Source of the DNA: Planctomycetaceae bacterium
Lineage (GTDB): Bacteria; Planctomycetota; Planctomycetia; Planctomycetales; Planctomycetaceae
Reading direction: 5' to 3'
Assembly (NCBI GenBank): GCA_021732995.1
Contig: JAKFWA010000134.1
Span: forward strand, 44,968 to 108,967
DNA: 64,000 bases
The position numbers and the translations under genes were made by a program. Below are positions 54,882-63,298 of the stretch, piece after piece. Under the pieces are notes generated by a model. That model worked only from the letters and a program-made list of their open reading frames with translations, made no database searches and had not been told where the DNA came from. Every line of letters begins with the position of its first letter. Positions within the stretch are counted from its first letter, which is position 1.

Positions 54882-55907
54882 ATGACCAACGTCACCGGTA
54901 CCACGAACGTCAACACCAACAACTACGTTGTGACGGACAACTACCAGAACAACGGCGAAACCACCGGGAACAACACCGATCCGAATCTTCTGATTACCAA
55001 GAAGGACGGAACTGGTGACACCAAGGGCAGCCTGGACGATCTGCCGTTCCCGCGTGGCAGCAACATTGCCGACCTGACTTACATTCTGGCCCTGTTGCAT
55101 GAGATCTCGACTGATCTCCGCAAGGCCATGAAGGATGCCCGTCAGGCCAGCCGCGAAGCGGAAGAAGCCTCGATCATGGCTCAGGCTAAAGAGATCAAAC
55201 AAGCCGGCACGTTGGCTCTGGCCTCGGGTATCGTCAGCGGCACCATGCAGATTGCCGGTGGTCTGGCATCAGTGGGTGGAGCGATCAAGGCTGGATCCGC
55301 TGCCGCTGGCAAGGGAGCGAACCCCGTCAAGTCCGGCGAGACCTTCCAGTCTGCCAAGAACAACCTCACCGGCAGCAATCAGGGCAACCAGGCCAAGCTG
55401 GACGGAGCCAATGCCAAGCTGGATGGGCTGCAGTCCAAGCTGGACGCGGCCAAAGCGAAGCTCGGGGACGCGAATGCCAACAAGACTGCCACAGAAGCGT
55501 CTGCCAACTACAAGGACTACGCGACCAAGTTCAAGGAAGTGAAGGATGCCAAGGTTGAGCAGAACAAGGCGTCGGAAACCGCGAGCGAAACCAAGGGCAA
55601 GCTGGCTGACCTCGATAACACCGCCAACATGAAGTACGCCGACATGCTGGTCGCGAAGGCTCAAGGCTGGTCGCAGATTGCGATGGGTCTGGGCAACATG
55701 GGTTCGGCGATTGCCAACTACTTCCAGTCGGAAGCTCAGGCCAAGCAGAAGGAACTGGAAGCCGAACAGACCACGCACCGCTACGTGACTCAGGACGCCG
55801 ACGAGTTAATCAAGAATCTCCAGGACTCGCTGGCTGAGATCCGCTCGAAGATGTCCGAAATCATGAACGCCGAAAACCAAATCGCCAGTCGCATGTTCCA
55901 GGTGTGA
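54882..55907 (+). CDS. sctB: Small T3SS translocator SctB (YopD/IpaC-like)
   Basis: A 341-residue protein with an N-terminus rich in Asn and Thr (residues 1-50, a typical T3SS secretion-signal composition), one moderately hydrophobic segment (about 108-140, LALASGIVSGTMQIAGGLASV), and a long coiled-coil-like repeat (QAKLDGANAKLDGLQSKLDAAKAKLG at about 155-215). A helical C-terminus (MSEIMNAENQIASRMFQV) closes it. Hydrophobic character and position between the chaperones match the YopD class. The assignment rests on context more than on detailed sequence, as this class diverges fast. It is preceded by promoter-like site B. Confidence 0.72.
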   Translation: MTNVTGTTNVNTNNYVVTDNYQNNGETTGNNTDPNLLITKKDGTGDTKGSLDDLPFPRGSNIADLTYILALLHEISTDLRKAMKDARQASREAEEASIMAQAKEIKQAGTLALASGIVSGTMQIAGGLASVGGAIKAGSAAAGKGANPVKSGETFQSAKNNLTGSNQGNQAKLDGANAKLDGLQSKLDAAKAKLGDANANKTATEASANYKDYATKFKEVKDAKVEQNKASETASETKGKLADLDNTANMKYADMLVAKAQGWSQIAMGLGNMGSAIANYFQSEAQAKQKELEAEQTTHRYVTQDADELIKNLQDSLAEIRSKMSEIMNAENQIASRMFQV

Positions 55908-55946
55908 GTTTCTGGCCTCGGTCCCCCTCATCTGGCCTGCGGCCAT

Positions 55947-55973
55947 CTTCTCCCCCTTGTGAAGGGGGAGAAG
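55947..55973. repeat. Dispersed C/G-rich hairpin repeat
   Basis: CTTCTCCCCCTT and its complement at 55962-55973 flank a GTG loop. The same core appears reversed near 60470-60497 (AGTCTCCCCCTT...AAGGGGGGGGACT) in front of the sctF gene. It lies in the 144-bp gap between sctB and the second CesT-type gene, which otherwise contains only C-rich sequence. Confidence 0.7.
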
Positions 55974-56051
55974 AATATCAGATCGCCAGCCACTGGCTGT
56001 AACCGCTCCAGCTAATCCCTGATCCCTAACCCCCAACCCTTCCCCCGCCCC

Positions 56052-56483
56052 ATGTCCTTCGACCAACTCATCAAATCGCTGTGCGAACGACTCGACCTGG
56101 GCTCGCTGGAACCAAACTCGGCGGGCAAGGTCGAGATTGCTTTTGACGGCGGTGTCGAGATCGCCCTGTCGGCCTTGGATTCTCAGCACGTGCTGATCGA
56201 GTCCTCGCTGGGCTTCCCGCCTTTAGACGAATTCCAAGCGACGCAGCACTTTCAGCAACTTCTGCAGAAAAGTCTGGGCAGGATGCGCAAAAGCCGGGCG
56301 GTAGTTTCGTTCAACGAGGCAAACTCTGAGGGTTGTATCTTTTGTATCGAAAGAAGTGACTCTGCCGATGCCGATGACTTTATGGAGTGCGTCGAGGCGT
56401 TCGTGAACACGGTTGAATGGTGGCAAAACGCGGCGAAACCCGCGCAGCCCATCACTTCGATGTTCGGGTTCGTTCGACCCTAG
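56052..56483 (+). CDS. CesT-type T3SS chaperone 2
   Basis: A 143-residue acidic protein with the CesT layout: MSFDQLIKSLCERLDLGSLE helix, beta strands KVEIAFDGGVEIALSALDSQHVLIESSLGFPP, and the C-terminal helix CVEAFVNTVEWWQNAA. There is no ribosome site, so it may rely on translation from an upstream transcript or on a leaderless start. Its client is not adjacent: it may serve an effector elsewhere or a component of the locus. It sits 29 bp before the secretin gene. Confidence 0.8.
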   Translation: MSFDQLIKSLCERLDLGSLEPNSAGKVEIAFDGGVEIALSALDSQHVLIESSLGFPPLDEFQATQHFQQLLQKSLGRMRKSRAVVSFNEANSEGCIFCIERSDSADADDFMECVEAFVNTVEWWQNAAKPAQPITSMFGFVRP

Positions 56484-56512
56484 CCTGACTGTGGTTGGAC
56501 GACGGTAAAACG

Positions 56513-58585
56513 ATGCGGTGCAACATGTTTGGAAAGTGGCTGTTCGGCAGCGGGATCGTGGCGTTAGCCCTCATGCAGGGTGTCGCCACCGCTGTGGACT
56601 GGCCCTCCAAACCGGTCACGCACGTCGCGAACGAAGAAACTCTGGACGAATTGCTGCGGACCTTTGCCGCCGATCAGGGCGTGAGCATCGTGGTCAGCAA
56701 GGCTGTCACCGGTCGTGTCAGTGGTCGCTTCGGCCCGCTGCCGCCACTCAAGTTTCTGGATCAGGTCACACGCTCCAACGGACTCATCTGGTACGACGAC
56801 GGCAACACGGTCTATGTCTACCGCAGTGATGAGATCACCACGAAGCTCTACAAACTGCAGCGGATCACTCCCGATCAAGTTCTGTCGACGCTCAAGCAGC
56901 TGGACCTCTACGACGGACGCTTCCGCATCAAAGCGTTGGACGACGCGGCAGTAATTTTCGTGTCAGGCCCGGCCCGGTTTGTAGAAGTCGTCGGCCAGAC
57001 GGTGGAAATGCTGGAAGCGGCTGCTCCGAACGAACAGGCCGAACTGGCGATCGCCGTCTATCCGCTGAAGTACGCGTGGGCCGCCGATCAGACGGTGACT
57101 TTGCAGAACAAGCAGGTCGTGATTCCCGGTGTGGCCACGATCCTGCAAAACCTCATTTCCGGCCAAGGCGGTCAGCAGATTCAGAACCTCGGCGTTCGCA
57201 ATCTGCCACGCACGTTGGAGAAGCTTAAGGGCGAAGGTCTCATTGCTACCGAGCGCATTGACGCTCAGCAACGGGCTCAAGCGGCTGATGAGGCGCGTCG
57301 CGCGGAAGCTGGTGGAGGACCTCAGACTCAGAAGACCGCCAATCCGACATCGCAGATGGCCTACATCCAAGCAGATCCGCGCTTGAATGCGGTTGTTGTG
57401 CGCGATGTCCGCGAGAAACTTTCGGCTTACGAGGAAACGATCCAGGCGCTCGATCAACCTGTCGGACTCGTGGAAGTCACCGCGACGATTATCGACATCC
57501 GCACGGATTCCGGCTTCGAATGGGGCATGCCGTACTTCACCGAATGGCGACACAACGGCAAGCAACACAAGTTCAATATGGACCTCGGAACCGAAACCGG
57601 AACGGCGCTCAGCACGATCGGATCGGCGGCGGGAGGCAATCTGGTCGCCACCTTGATTCGCGATCAGGCGCGGGAGTTCATGATCAACATCAAGGCTCTC
57701 GAATCGAGTGGCCTGGCGAGCATCCAATCGAAGCCGTCAGTGCTCACGATGAACAACCTCGAAGCGATTCTGAGTAATCAGTCGACGCAGTTCATTAAGG
57801 TGGATGGTTCGTTTGAAGTAGACCTCTTCAACGCTAGTGCTGGCACCACGCTGAAGGTCGTGCCGCACATCATCAATGAACCCAACCAGCGCAAAGTGAA
57901 GCTGCTGGTCGACGTCAAAGACGGCAACTTCCGCGTCCCCGTGAACAGTCAAGTCGTGACGGAGACGTTTGAAGACACGATTACCACTCAAGCGGTCTTG
58001 AACGAGTACGACAGCTTGCTGATCGGCGGCTTGTTCCGCGAAGAAGACACCGTGTCGACCAAGGCAATTCCGTACCTGGGCCGGATTCCGAAGATCGGCT
58101 TCCTGTTCCGCAGCGAAGAGACTTCCAGCGTCCGCAAGGAGCGAGTCATCCTCATCACTCCGCGAATTGTCGAGATTGATACGCTGCTGCCTCCTCCAGT
58201 GACTGCCGTGAGCCAGAAGCAGAAGATCACATCCACAATGGAGAAACGTCTGCTGGCGCTGGACGAGCCGACCGTCATCGCAGCCGAAACGCCCGCTGGC
58301 GACGAGATGTCTGCCGAAGAGGACGGCGGCATTCAGCAGGCGTCATTCGTGGAATCTGTCGACTCGAAGATCTCGAACGCGGGAGCGAAACGTCCTGAGA
58401 CTCGCGGGGCTCAGCCGAAAAGTGCACAATCCGTGACTCGCGATTCGGACAGGGAAGTGAAGAGCCGTGAGGCTGCCAGACGCCAGCAACTGGAGCCGAA
58501 GCCAAAGGAAAAACCTGCGCAGACTCAACGTACTTCCATCCTTCCCAGCGGTCGCCTGTGGCCTTTCAATAAGAAGAAAGAGTGA
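56513..58585 (+). CDS. sctC: T3SS outer-membrane secretin SctC
   Basis: A 690-residue secretin. It has a signal peptide (GSGIVALALMQGVATA), an N0 domain (VANEETLDELLRTFAADQG), then N1/N3-type domains with repeated RFVEVVGQTVEMLEA and YIQADPRLNAVVVRDVREKL. The C-terminal secretin barrel (about 370-570) has SIQSKPSVLTMNNLEAILSNQSTQ, VVPHIIN and LLIGGLFREEDT...PYLGRIPKIGFLFRSEE. A basic, Gln/Lys/Arg-rich tail of about 100 residues follows the barrel and is unusual. No pilotin is recognisable nearby. With SctD and SctJ it forms the basal body; secretins of T2SS and pilus systems are excluded by context. Confidence 0.92.
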   Translation: MRCNMFGKWLFGSGIVALALMQGVATAVDWPSKPVTHVANEETLDELLRTFAADQGVSIVVSKAVTGRVSGRFGPLPPLKFLDQVTRSNGLIWYDDGNTVYVYRSDEITTKLYKLQRITPDQVLSTLKQLDLYDGRFRIKALDDAAVIFVSGPARFVEVVGQTVEMLEAAAPNEQAELAIAVYPLKYAWAADQTVTLQNKQVVIPGVATILQNLISGQGGQQIQNLGVRNLPRTLEKLKGEGLIATERIDAQQRAQAADEARRAEAGGGPQTQKTANPTSQMAYIQADPRLNAVVVRDVREKLSAYEETIQALDQPVGLVEVTATIIDIRTDSGFEWGMPYFTEWRHNGKQHKFNMDLGTETGTALSTIGSAAGGNLVATLIRDQAREFMINIKALESSGLASIQSKPSVLTMNNLEAILSNQSTQFIKVDGSFEVDLFNASAGTTLKVVPHIINEPNQRKVKLLVDVKDGNFRVPVNSQVVTETFEDTITTQAVLNEYDSLLIGGLFREEDTVSTKAIPYLGRIPKIGFLFRSEETSSVRKERVILITPRIVEIDTLLPPPVTAVSQKQKITSTMEKRLLALDEPTVIAAETPAGDEMSAEEDGGIQQASFVESVDSKISNAGAKRPETRGAQPKSAQSVTRDSDREVKSREAARRQQLEPKPKEKPAQTQRTSILPSGRLWPFNKKKE

Positions 58586-58670
58586 GGACCTGTCCGCGCT
58601 GATGTGCGAAAAGCTCGATTCGCCTTCTGACCCGAACCGCCGCGCATCTGAAAGCACCTCTTAAACCTCA

Positions 58671-60086
58671 ATGAGTTCCCCTTCGCCCTCATTTCTCTTG
58701 AAGGTCTTTTCCGGCCCTCACGTCGGTGCGGAGGTTTTGTTGCCTGAGGGCGCGTTCGTCGTCGGCTCGGACGAATCCTGCGACGTCATTCTGCACGACG
58801 AATTCATCGCCGCCCGGCATGTCAGAATCACGATCGCCGGAAATACGCTCAGTGGTGAGCCACTCGACGGTTCCTCGGTGTTGATCGCCGGACAGCCCGC
58901 AGTGGGCAAGTTCGCTCTGAACCCGTACCAGTATTTCACGCTGGGTAACACGCACATCGCGCTCGGCTCCGTCGGCAAAGCCTGGCCGCGCATCACGTTC
59001 CCCGAGTTCCAACTGAACTCGCCCAGCAACGCGACCGAAGAAGCCGCAGCCGCAAATCCAGATACGCCGGTCGAACCTGCCGCTGCCACCGAGTCCGAGA
59101 CGAAGTCACGTTACAAGTGGACTGGCTGGGAACTCCTTGCGCTGAGCCTGCTGCTGTTCATCGCGCTGGGTACCTACTTGTGGGGACCGTTTGGCCGAGA
59201 CAATTCCAAGGCCGAGTTGCCTGCGCTGGCCATCCGCATCAAGACGGTGCTGCAAGCTCACCAGGTGGAAGACACGGTGAAAGCGGGCACTCGCAACGGC
59301 AAAGTGGCCGTCGAGGGCTACCTGACCACCAAAACCAAACGACAAGCTCTGGAACAAGACCTGCGCAAAGCGGCTCCCGGCATTGGCATCCGCATTCGCG
59401 ACAATGAATCGCTCGCCGCTGCCGTGCGCGATGTGTTGAGTGTGCGTCGCCTGAGGCTGAACGTCGCTGGTCGACAACCGGGCGAGATCGTGGTGTCTGG
59501 CGCCGTGCCCAATGAGACCATCTGGGAAGCCGCTAAACGCCAGATCGCGGAAGACGTGCCAGCGCTCAGGCTGCTGACCTCGAACGTCGTCACGCCGGGC
59601 AACCCGATGCTGGTTGCTCAGAACCAGACGCCGAACGCGACGGCAGGAAAACCAGAACCAACGTGGGAACCGATCGTCGAGAAGTCGACCGCAACCACGT
59701 CGACGAAAGAAACGCCCGACGAGTCCGAAGATCCGGTAACTCCCGGCAAAGAAACACCGACGGTCTCGGTGAATCCATCTCAGCCACCGCCAGTTCCCGT
59801 CGCGGAGACCTCGGGCGATCCTATCATCGCCAAAGAACGTCCGGTGCCGCTGCAGACCTTCCTGATCCAGCCGCTCGACAAACGCAACGGCGATGAACCG
59901 CTCAGACTGGAACTGAAGAGCATTCAAATCGGTAACACCCGTTCGATGGTGCTGGCCGACGGGCAACGCGTCTTCGAAGGTGCCATGCTGCGTAGCGGTC
60001 ATCGCGTGAAGAACATCACCGCCGATGCCATTACCCTCACGAAGAGCAGCCGAGACTACATCATTGCCATTGGAGAACCTCGATGA
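58671..60086 (+). CDS. sctD: T3SS inner-ring protein SctD (YscD-like)
   Basis: A 471-residue protein with a cytoplasmic FHA domain (residues 8-105: KVFSGPHVGAEVLLPEG, VVGSDESCDVILHDEFIAARH), one membrane helix (about 152-171, TGWELLALSLLLFIALGTYL), periplasmic BON/ring-building domains (180-310) and a Pro/Thr-rich linker (about 320-385) before a C-terminal domain. This follows the YscD/CdsD layout of the outer of the two inner-membrane rings. No ribosome site is evident before the ATG. It overlaps the next gene by four bases. Confidence 0.92.
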   Translation: MSSPSPSFLLKVFSGPHVGAEVLLPEGAFVVGSDESCDVILHDEFIAARHVRITIAGNTLSGEPLDGSSVLIAGQPAVGKFALNPYQYFTLGNTHIALGSVGKAWPRITFPEFQLNSPSNATEEAAAANPDTPVEPAAATESETKSRYKWTGWELLALSLLLFIALGTYLWGPFGRDNSKAELPALAIRIKTVLQAHQVEDTVKAGTRNGKVAVEGYLTTKTKRQALEQDLRKAAPGIGIRIRDNESLAAAVRDVLSVRRLRLNVAGRQPGEIVVSGAVPNETIWEAAKRQIAEDVPALRLLTSNVVTPGNPMLVAQNQTPNATAGKPEPTWEPIVEKSTATTSTKETPDESEDPVTPGKETPTVSVNPSQPPPVPVAETSGDPIIAKERPVPLQTFLIQPLDKRNGDEPLRLELKSIQIGNTRSMVLADGQRVFEGAMLRSGHRVKNITADAITLTKSSRDYIIAIGEPR

Positions 60087-60328
60087 CCGCTCAACCCGCT
60101 CCGCCCCCGCCCATCGTGGACATGGAAGCCCGCTTCGCTGCGGACGCGTCGGGCGAATACCGCACTGAACTACAAACGCGATTCCAGTCGGAACTGGCGA
60201 ACTTGAAACGCCAGTTAGCCGCCGGGCTCGCACCTGACGAATTTGCCGTCGCCAACCAGTTGAAGGAAGCGTTGGAAGCGGCGGACGTGGTTGTGACTCG
60301 CGTGTGGGACCGGCAGCACCGATCCTGA
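60083..60328 (+). CDS. yscE: YscE-like needle chaperone
   Basis: An 81-residue helical protein with the EscE/YscE/SsaE character (MEARFAADASGEYRTELQTRFQSELANLKRQLAAGLAPDEFAVANQLKEALEAADVVV). In Yersinia YscE and YscG jointly bind the needle subunit YscF in the cytoplasm. Position between sctD and sctF matches both Yersinia and Chlamydia (cdsD-cdsE-cdsF), and the ATGA overlap with sctD supports coupling. Sequence similarity of this short family is low, so the identity rests partly on context. Confidence 0.7.
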   Translation: MTAQPAPPPPIVDMEARFAADASGEYRTELQTRFQSELANLKRQLAAGLAPDEFAVANQLKEALEAADVVVTRVWDRQHRS

Positions 60329-60469
60329 CTTTGAGGCCCGGTTACGGGGCTCACTTTCCGCTTTCTGGCCATTTTTCAATTTTTCGAGACAGACGCCGGT
60401 GAGTTGTTAGCAAACACTGACAACAGATCTGTGGAGACTTCGTGCCTGTGGTCTAAGTCACCTGCAATC

Positions 60470-60532
60470 AGTCTCCCCCTTCACAAGGGGGGGGACTAAG
60501 GGTGGTAGGGACTTCGTGGCACGAAAGCCACG
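60470..60532. repeat. Dispersed hairpins upstream of sctF
   Basis: A C/G hairpin (about 60470-60497) is related in reverse to 55947-55973, and then CGTGGC at 60515-60520 pairs with GCCACG at 60527-60532 across ACGAAA. The region sits just before the sctF ribosome site and fills the 227-bp gap between yscE and sctF. Confidence 0.6.
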
Positions 60533-60555
60533 TTATCAACTTTGTGAGGTGCTCT

Positions 60556-60780
60556 ATGCCGTTGGATTTGGGGAATGTCTTTCAGCGTCTGCAGTCAGGC
60601 GTGCAGTCGGTCGAGAGCGATTTGCAATCGCAGATGAACAATCTGAATCCGGACAAGCATGAGGACATGATCAAGCTGCAGCAGCTCATGCAGAAGTGGA
60701 CCATCGCGACTCAGGTGGAATCCAACACGATGAAAGCCATCAGCGACGCGATCAAAAGCACGGTGTCGAACCTGCGTTAG
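60556..60780 (+). CDS. sctF: T3SS needle protein SctF
   Basis: A 74-residue helical-hairpin protein (MPLDLGNVFQRLQSGVQSVESDLQSQMNNLNPDKHEDMIKLQQLMQKWTIATQVESNTMKAISDAIKSTVSNLR). The central NNLNP turn between two helices and the polymerising C-terminal helix are typical of YscF/MxiH/PrgI, slightly shorter than their 80-87 residues. The ATG at 60556 has a GAGGTG site; the open frame back to 60502 has no needle-like sequence. Its own upstream gap suggests independent, possibly strong, expression. Confidence 0.9.
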   Translation: MPLDLGNVFQRLQSGVQSVESDLQSQMNNLNPDKHEDMIKLQQLMQKWTIATQVESNTMKAISDAIKSTVSNLR

Positions 60781-60873
60781 AAGACACGTTGGAGTTGTCT
60801 CAAGGCAAGCAGTACCGCAACCGTGAGGAAGCGGCCAGAGTGGCGATCTAGCAACGCTCAACATGGAACCAAC

Positions 60874-61245
60874 ATGGAAGCCAGCACGGAACTGATTCAG
60901 AAACTCATGGAGTTGGCTTACGTCGCGACGGGCAACGGCCTGCACCGCGAAGCCAGCACCATCTTTGGTGCGGTGGCATCGCTGCGGCCTGAGAGCGAGA
61001 TGCCTCTGATCGGTCTGGCCGTCACACAGATGAATGCTGGCCGAGCTCCGGATGCCGTCCGTACCCTGGGCGAAAAGGCTCTGACGATCGCGCCCGCGAG
61101 TCAGCTTGCTCTGTGCTTCCTCGGTCTGGCGTTGAAGCTCAGTGGTTTGCGAGCTGAAAGTCAGTCCGTGCTCCAGGACGTGGTAACCGCCAATGCAGAA
61201 CCTCATGCCGTAGAAATGGCCAGAAACCTGCTGGCCGAGATGTAG
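60874..61245 (+). CDS. yscG: YscG-like TPR chaperone of the needle
   Basis: A 123-residue TPR protein (ELIQKLMELAYVATGNGLHREASTIFGAVASLRPESEMPLIGLAVTQMNAGRAPDAVRTLGEKALTIAPAS) with the length and position of YscG, the partner of YscE in holding the needle subunit. A GGAA site precedes the ATG at 60874. It lies between sctF and sctI as in the ysc operon. TPR proteins look alike, so a SycD-type role cannot be excluded on sequence alone. Confidence 0.68.
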   Translation: MEASTELIQKLMELAYVATGNGLHREASTIFGAVASLRPESEMPLIGLAVTQMNAGRAPDAVRTLGEKALTIAPASQLALCFLGLALKLSGLRAESQSVLQDVVTANAEPHAVEMARNLLAEM

Positions 61246-61286
61246 GATTCGCCCGCCCCTGTGGTGCGCGATGAAAGGTGGCGAAC

Positions 61287-61727
61287 ATGCCCGATCCAAT
61301 TATTCAGTCGGCCGTTCAGACTGTCGGTGCTGGTGTCTCCGCGACGCCCGATACCGCTCTGCCTTCTGGTGCGCCGAGTGCTGACGTCGTCCAGCGTTTT
61401 GAAGACGCGATGCAGTCCAACGGCGGAGCGACCAACCCCAACATGGCGGCGGACATGCCACACGAGGTGGTCTACATCCAGCCCGCCCAAAGCACGCCCA
61501 CTCTCGGCGACGCGATCCTCAACAGCCTGGATCAGGCCAAGGGGAGCTACGACGCTAAGGTCGATCAGTTGAATAAGACCTTGGAAACTGTCGGCGACAA
61601 CATGTCGATGCAGGACATGATGCGCCTGCAGTTCGACCTGATGCAGGTCGGCCTGCAACAAGACCTCACTTCCAAAGTCGCCGACAAGGTCAGCCAAGGC
61701 GTGCAGACGATGTTCAAGAACCAGTGA
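61287..61727 (+). CDS. sctI: T3SS inner rod protein SctI
   Basis: A 146-residue protein with a variable N-terminus and the conserved C-terminal helix MSMQDMMRLQFDLMQVGLQQDLTSKVADKVSQGVQTMFKNQ, which matches YscI/PrgJ rod-protein ends (L-x-x-Q-x-x-V/M-x-x-x-x-x-x-x-x-x-x-x-x-K). AAAGGTGG precedes the ATG. It forms the short rod connecting the export gate with the needle and takes part in substrate switching. Confidence 0.85.
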   Translation: MPDPIIQSAVQTVGAGVSATPDTALPSGAPSADVVQRFEDAMQSNGGATNPNMAADMPHEVVYIQPAQSTPTLGDAILNSLDQAKGSYDAKVDQLNKTLETVGDNMSMQDMMRLQFDLMQVGLQQDLTSKVADKVSQGVQTMFKNQ

Positions 61728-61747
61728 TCTTCCGGAGTCAGGATTGA

Positions 61748-62542
61748 ATGGAGTCCACGCCCCCTCGCGTCCGTTTGAAATTCGCCCTCGCACTCTGCGG
61801 TCTGTTGATCGTCGCGAGCGGCTGCGCGGAGTCTGTGTTGTACTCCAACATCGCTGAGAACGACGCCAATGAGATGATGGCGGTGCTGCTGCAGGAAGGT
61901 GTTTCGTGCACCAAGGTCACCGGGGCTGAAGGCAAGTGGACTCTGAACGTCCGAGCGACTCAGTTCGCTCAATCCGTCGACACGCTCCGCAAGTTGGGCT
62001 ACCCGCGCGACAGCTATGTTGGCATGGGCGAGGTCTTTCAGAAGTCTGGGCTGGTGAGTTCGCCAACCGAAGAACGCATTCGCTTCATGCATGCCCTGTC
62101 GCAGGAGTTGTCTTCCACGCTGTCGCGCATTGACGGTGTGGTGAGTGCTCGAGTTCACATCGTTCTGCCGAACAACAACCCCTTCGGTGACGAGGTTCGA
62201 CCGTCGTCGGCCGCGGTGTTTATCAAGCATCGCCCTAATGCGAATCTCGAAGAGTCCGTCACGCAAATCAAGAAGATCGTTGCCAGCAGTATTGAGGGAC
62301 TGGATTACGAGCAGGTCACTACCACTCTGTTTGCTGCCGATGAGTCTCAGCGAACCGCCGATTCCAGCACCGAGCCGAAGTGGGCGGACATTCTTTCGGT
62401 AAAGGTTGCTTTGGATTCGCAGGATCAGATGTGGCAGTTGATCCTCGGCCTCAGTGCGGTGGGCGTTCTCTCGCTGATCGCCAACGTCATTCTGATTGTC
62501 CGCATGCGAAGGCCGTCGGCAGGCAGTGGAGGGAAGGCATAG
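61748..62542 (+). CDS. sctJ: T3SS inner-membrane ring lipoprotein SctJ
   Basis: A 264-residue lipoprotein with lipobox VASGC (Cys26), then the ring-building domains LYSNIAENDANEMMAVLLQEGV and SVDTLRKLGYPRD, with EERIRFMHALSQELSSTLSRIDGVVSARVHIVLP in the second domain, and a C-terminal membrane helix (LILGLSAVGVLSLIANVILIV). This matches YscJ/PrgK/EscJ in length. FliF of flagella would be twice as long with two helices and no lipobox. An AGGA site precedes it. Confidence 0.95.
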   Translation: MESTPPRVRLKFALALCGLLIVASGCAESVLYSNIAENDANEMMAVLLQEGVSCTKVTGAEGKWTLNVRATQFAQSVDTLRKLGYPRDSYVGMGEVFQKSGLVSSPTEERIRFMHALSQELSSTLSRIDGVVSARVHIVLPNNNPFGDEVRPSSAAVFIKHRPNANLEESVTQIKKIVASSIEGLDYEQVTTTLFAADESQRTADSSTEPKWADILSVKVALDSQDQMWQLILGLSAVGVLSLIANVILIVRMRRPSAGSGGKA

Positions 62543-62602
62543 AGAGAGACACGCTCGCCGCCAACGAAGTTGCGAGCTGCGATTCTCTGACCCTGACTCA
62601 CC

Positions 62603-63283
62603 ATGAACACTGAAGCCTGGACCCAATTGATTCGCCGCAAACCGGCCCTGATGCAGATGGTGCATCGGTTTCAGTTTCGTCCGGCAACCTACATGGACCA
62701 GGGCTACTTCCGCGATTGGTTGCCCACCGAATCGCTGCCACAACTGCTAGCATCGTCGCGCGGCGAACAACGTCTCTCTGAACTCATCCAGCAACGATTT
62801 GCGTTGGCCGGCGACTATGCCGACTTCGCTCAGCCGCGCCTGCGACTCGCACTGCTGGACGCTGCGACTTGGAATCGCCTGCTGGCTGTCGCCGCGCCGA
62901 CGATGGTCAGCTCGCTGGTCGCACGTGAGATCCGTCGCGAAGCCGTGCTGTCCTGGAAGCAGGCACTCGGAGATGCGGGCTACCTGTTTGCCGTGAAACG
63001 AGCCAGCACGCTGATTCCGCAGCAGACACTGGCTGAGGTTCTGAACGAGTTTGATACAACTGCCGCGAAGAGTCCCGATCGCTTGCGTTGGCGGCCGCTG
63101 GAATTGTGCTTCAGCGGTGAGCCCGCAGCGCTGGTGAATCGCATCCGCATCAAGTTTCCGCGTGAGGCCGAGTTGAACTTCACTCGTCCGGTCGATGCCA
63201 GTCGGAAAGAAGCTGCCTGGAGAATCCTGAAGAAGCTGTTGTTGAGCGAAGTCGATCCAAGCTGGACTCAATGGCTGGAATGA
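62603..63283 (+). CDS. sctK: T3SS sorting-platform protein SctK
   Basis: A 226-residue cytoplasmic protein in the position of YscK, between sctJ and sctL. Its N-terminus (MNTEAWTQLIRRKPALMQMVHRFQFRPATYMDQ) and RLRLALLDAATWNRLLAVAAPTMVSSLV fit the low-conservation YscK/OrgA family, whose members dock SctL/SctN to the inner ring. Sequence similarity within the family is weak, so the call relies on context and length. No ribosome site is evident. Confidence 0.78.
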   Translation: MNTEAWTQLIRRKPALMQMVHRFQFRPATYMDQGYFRDWLPTESLPQLLASSRGEQRLSELIQQRFALAGDYADFAQPRLRLALLDAATWNRLLAVAAPTMVSSLVAREIRREAVLSWKQALGDAGYLFAVKRASTLIPQQTLAEVLNEFDTTAAKSPDRLRWRPLELCFSGEPAALVNRIRIKFPREAELNFTRPVDASRKEAAWRILKKLLLSEVDPSWTQWLE

Positions 63284-63298
63284 AACGTAGTTCGAAAC

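Noticed and set aside
56513..58585. Secretin as a type II secretion or type IV pilus protein
   Set aside because: It is embedded directly before sctD and the needle cluster, and no Gsp or Pil gene is near.
59106..60233. 375-residue minus-strand frame across sctD
   Set aside because: It lies antisense to sctD and yscE, is rich in Arg and His as expected of a shadow frame, and has no recognisable domain.
60515..60532. TGGCAC as a sigma-54 promoter before sctF
   Set aside because: The second half TTGC is missing at the required spacing; the sequence is explained by a hairpin (CGTGGC/GCCACG).
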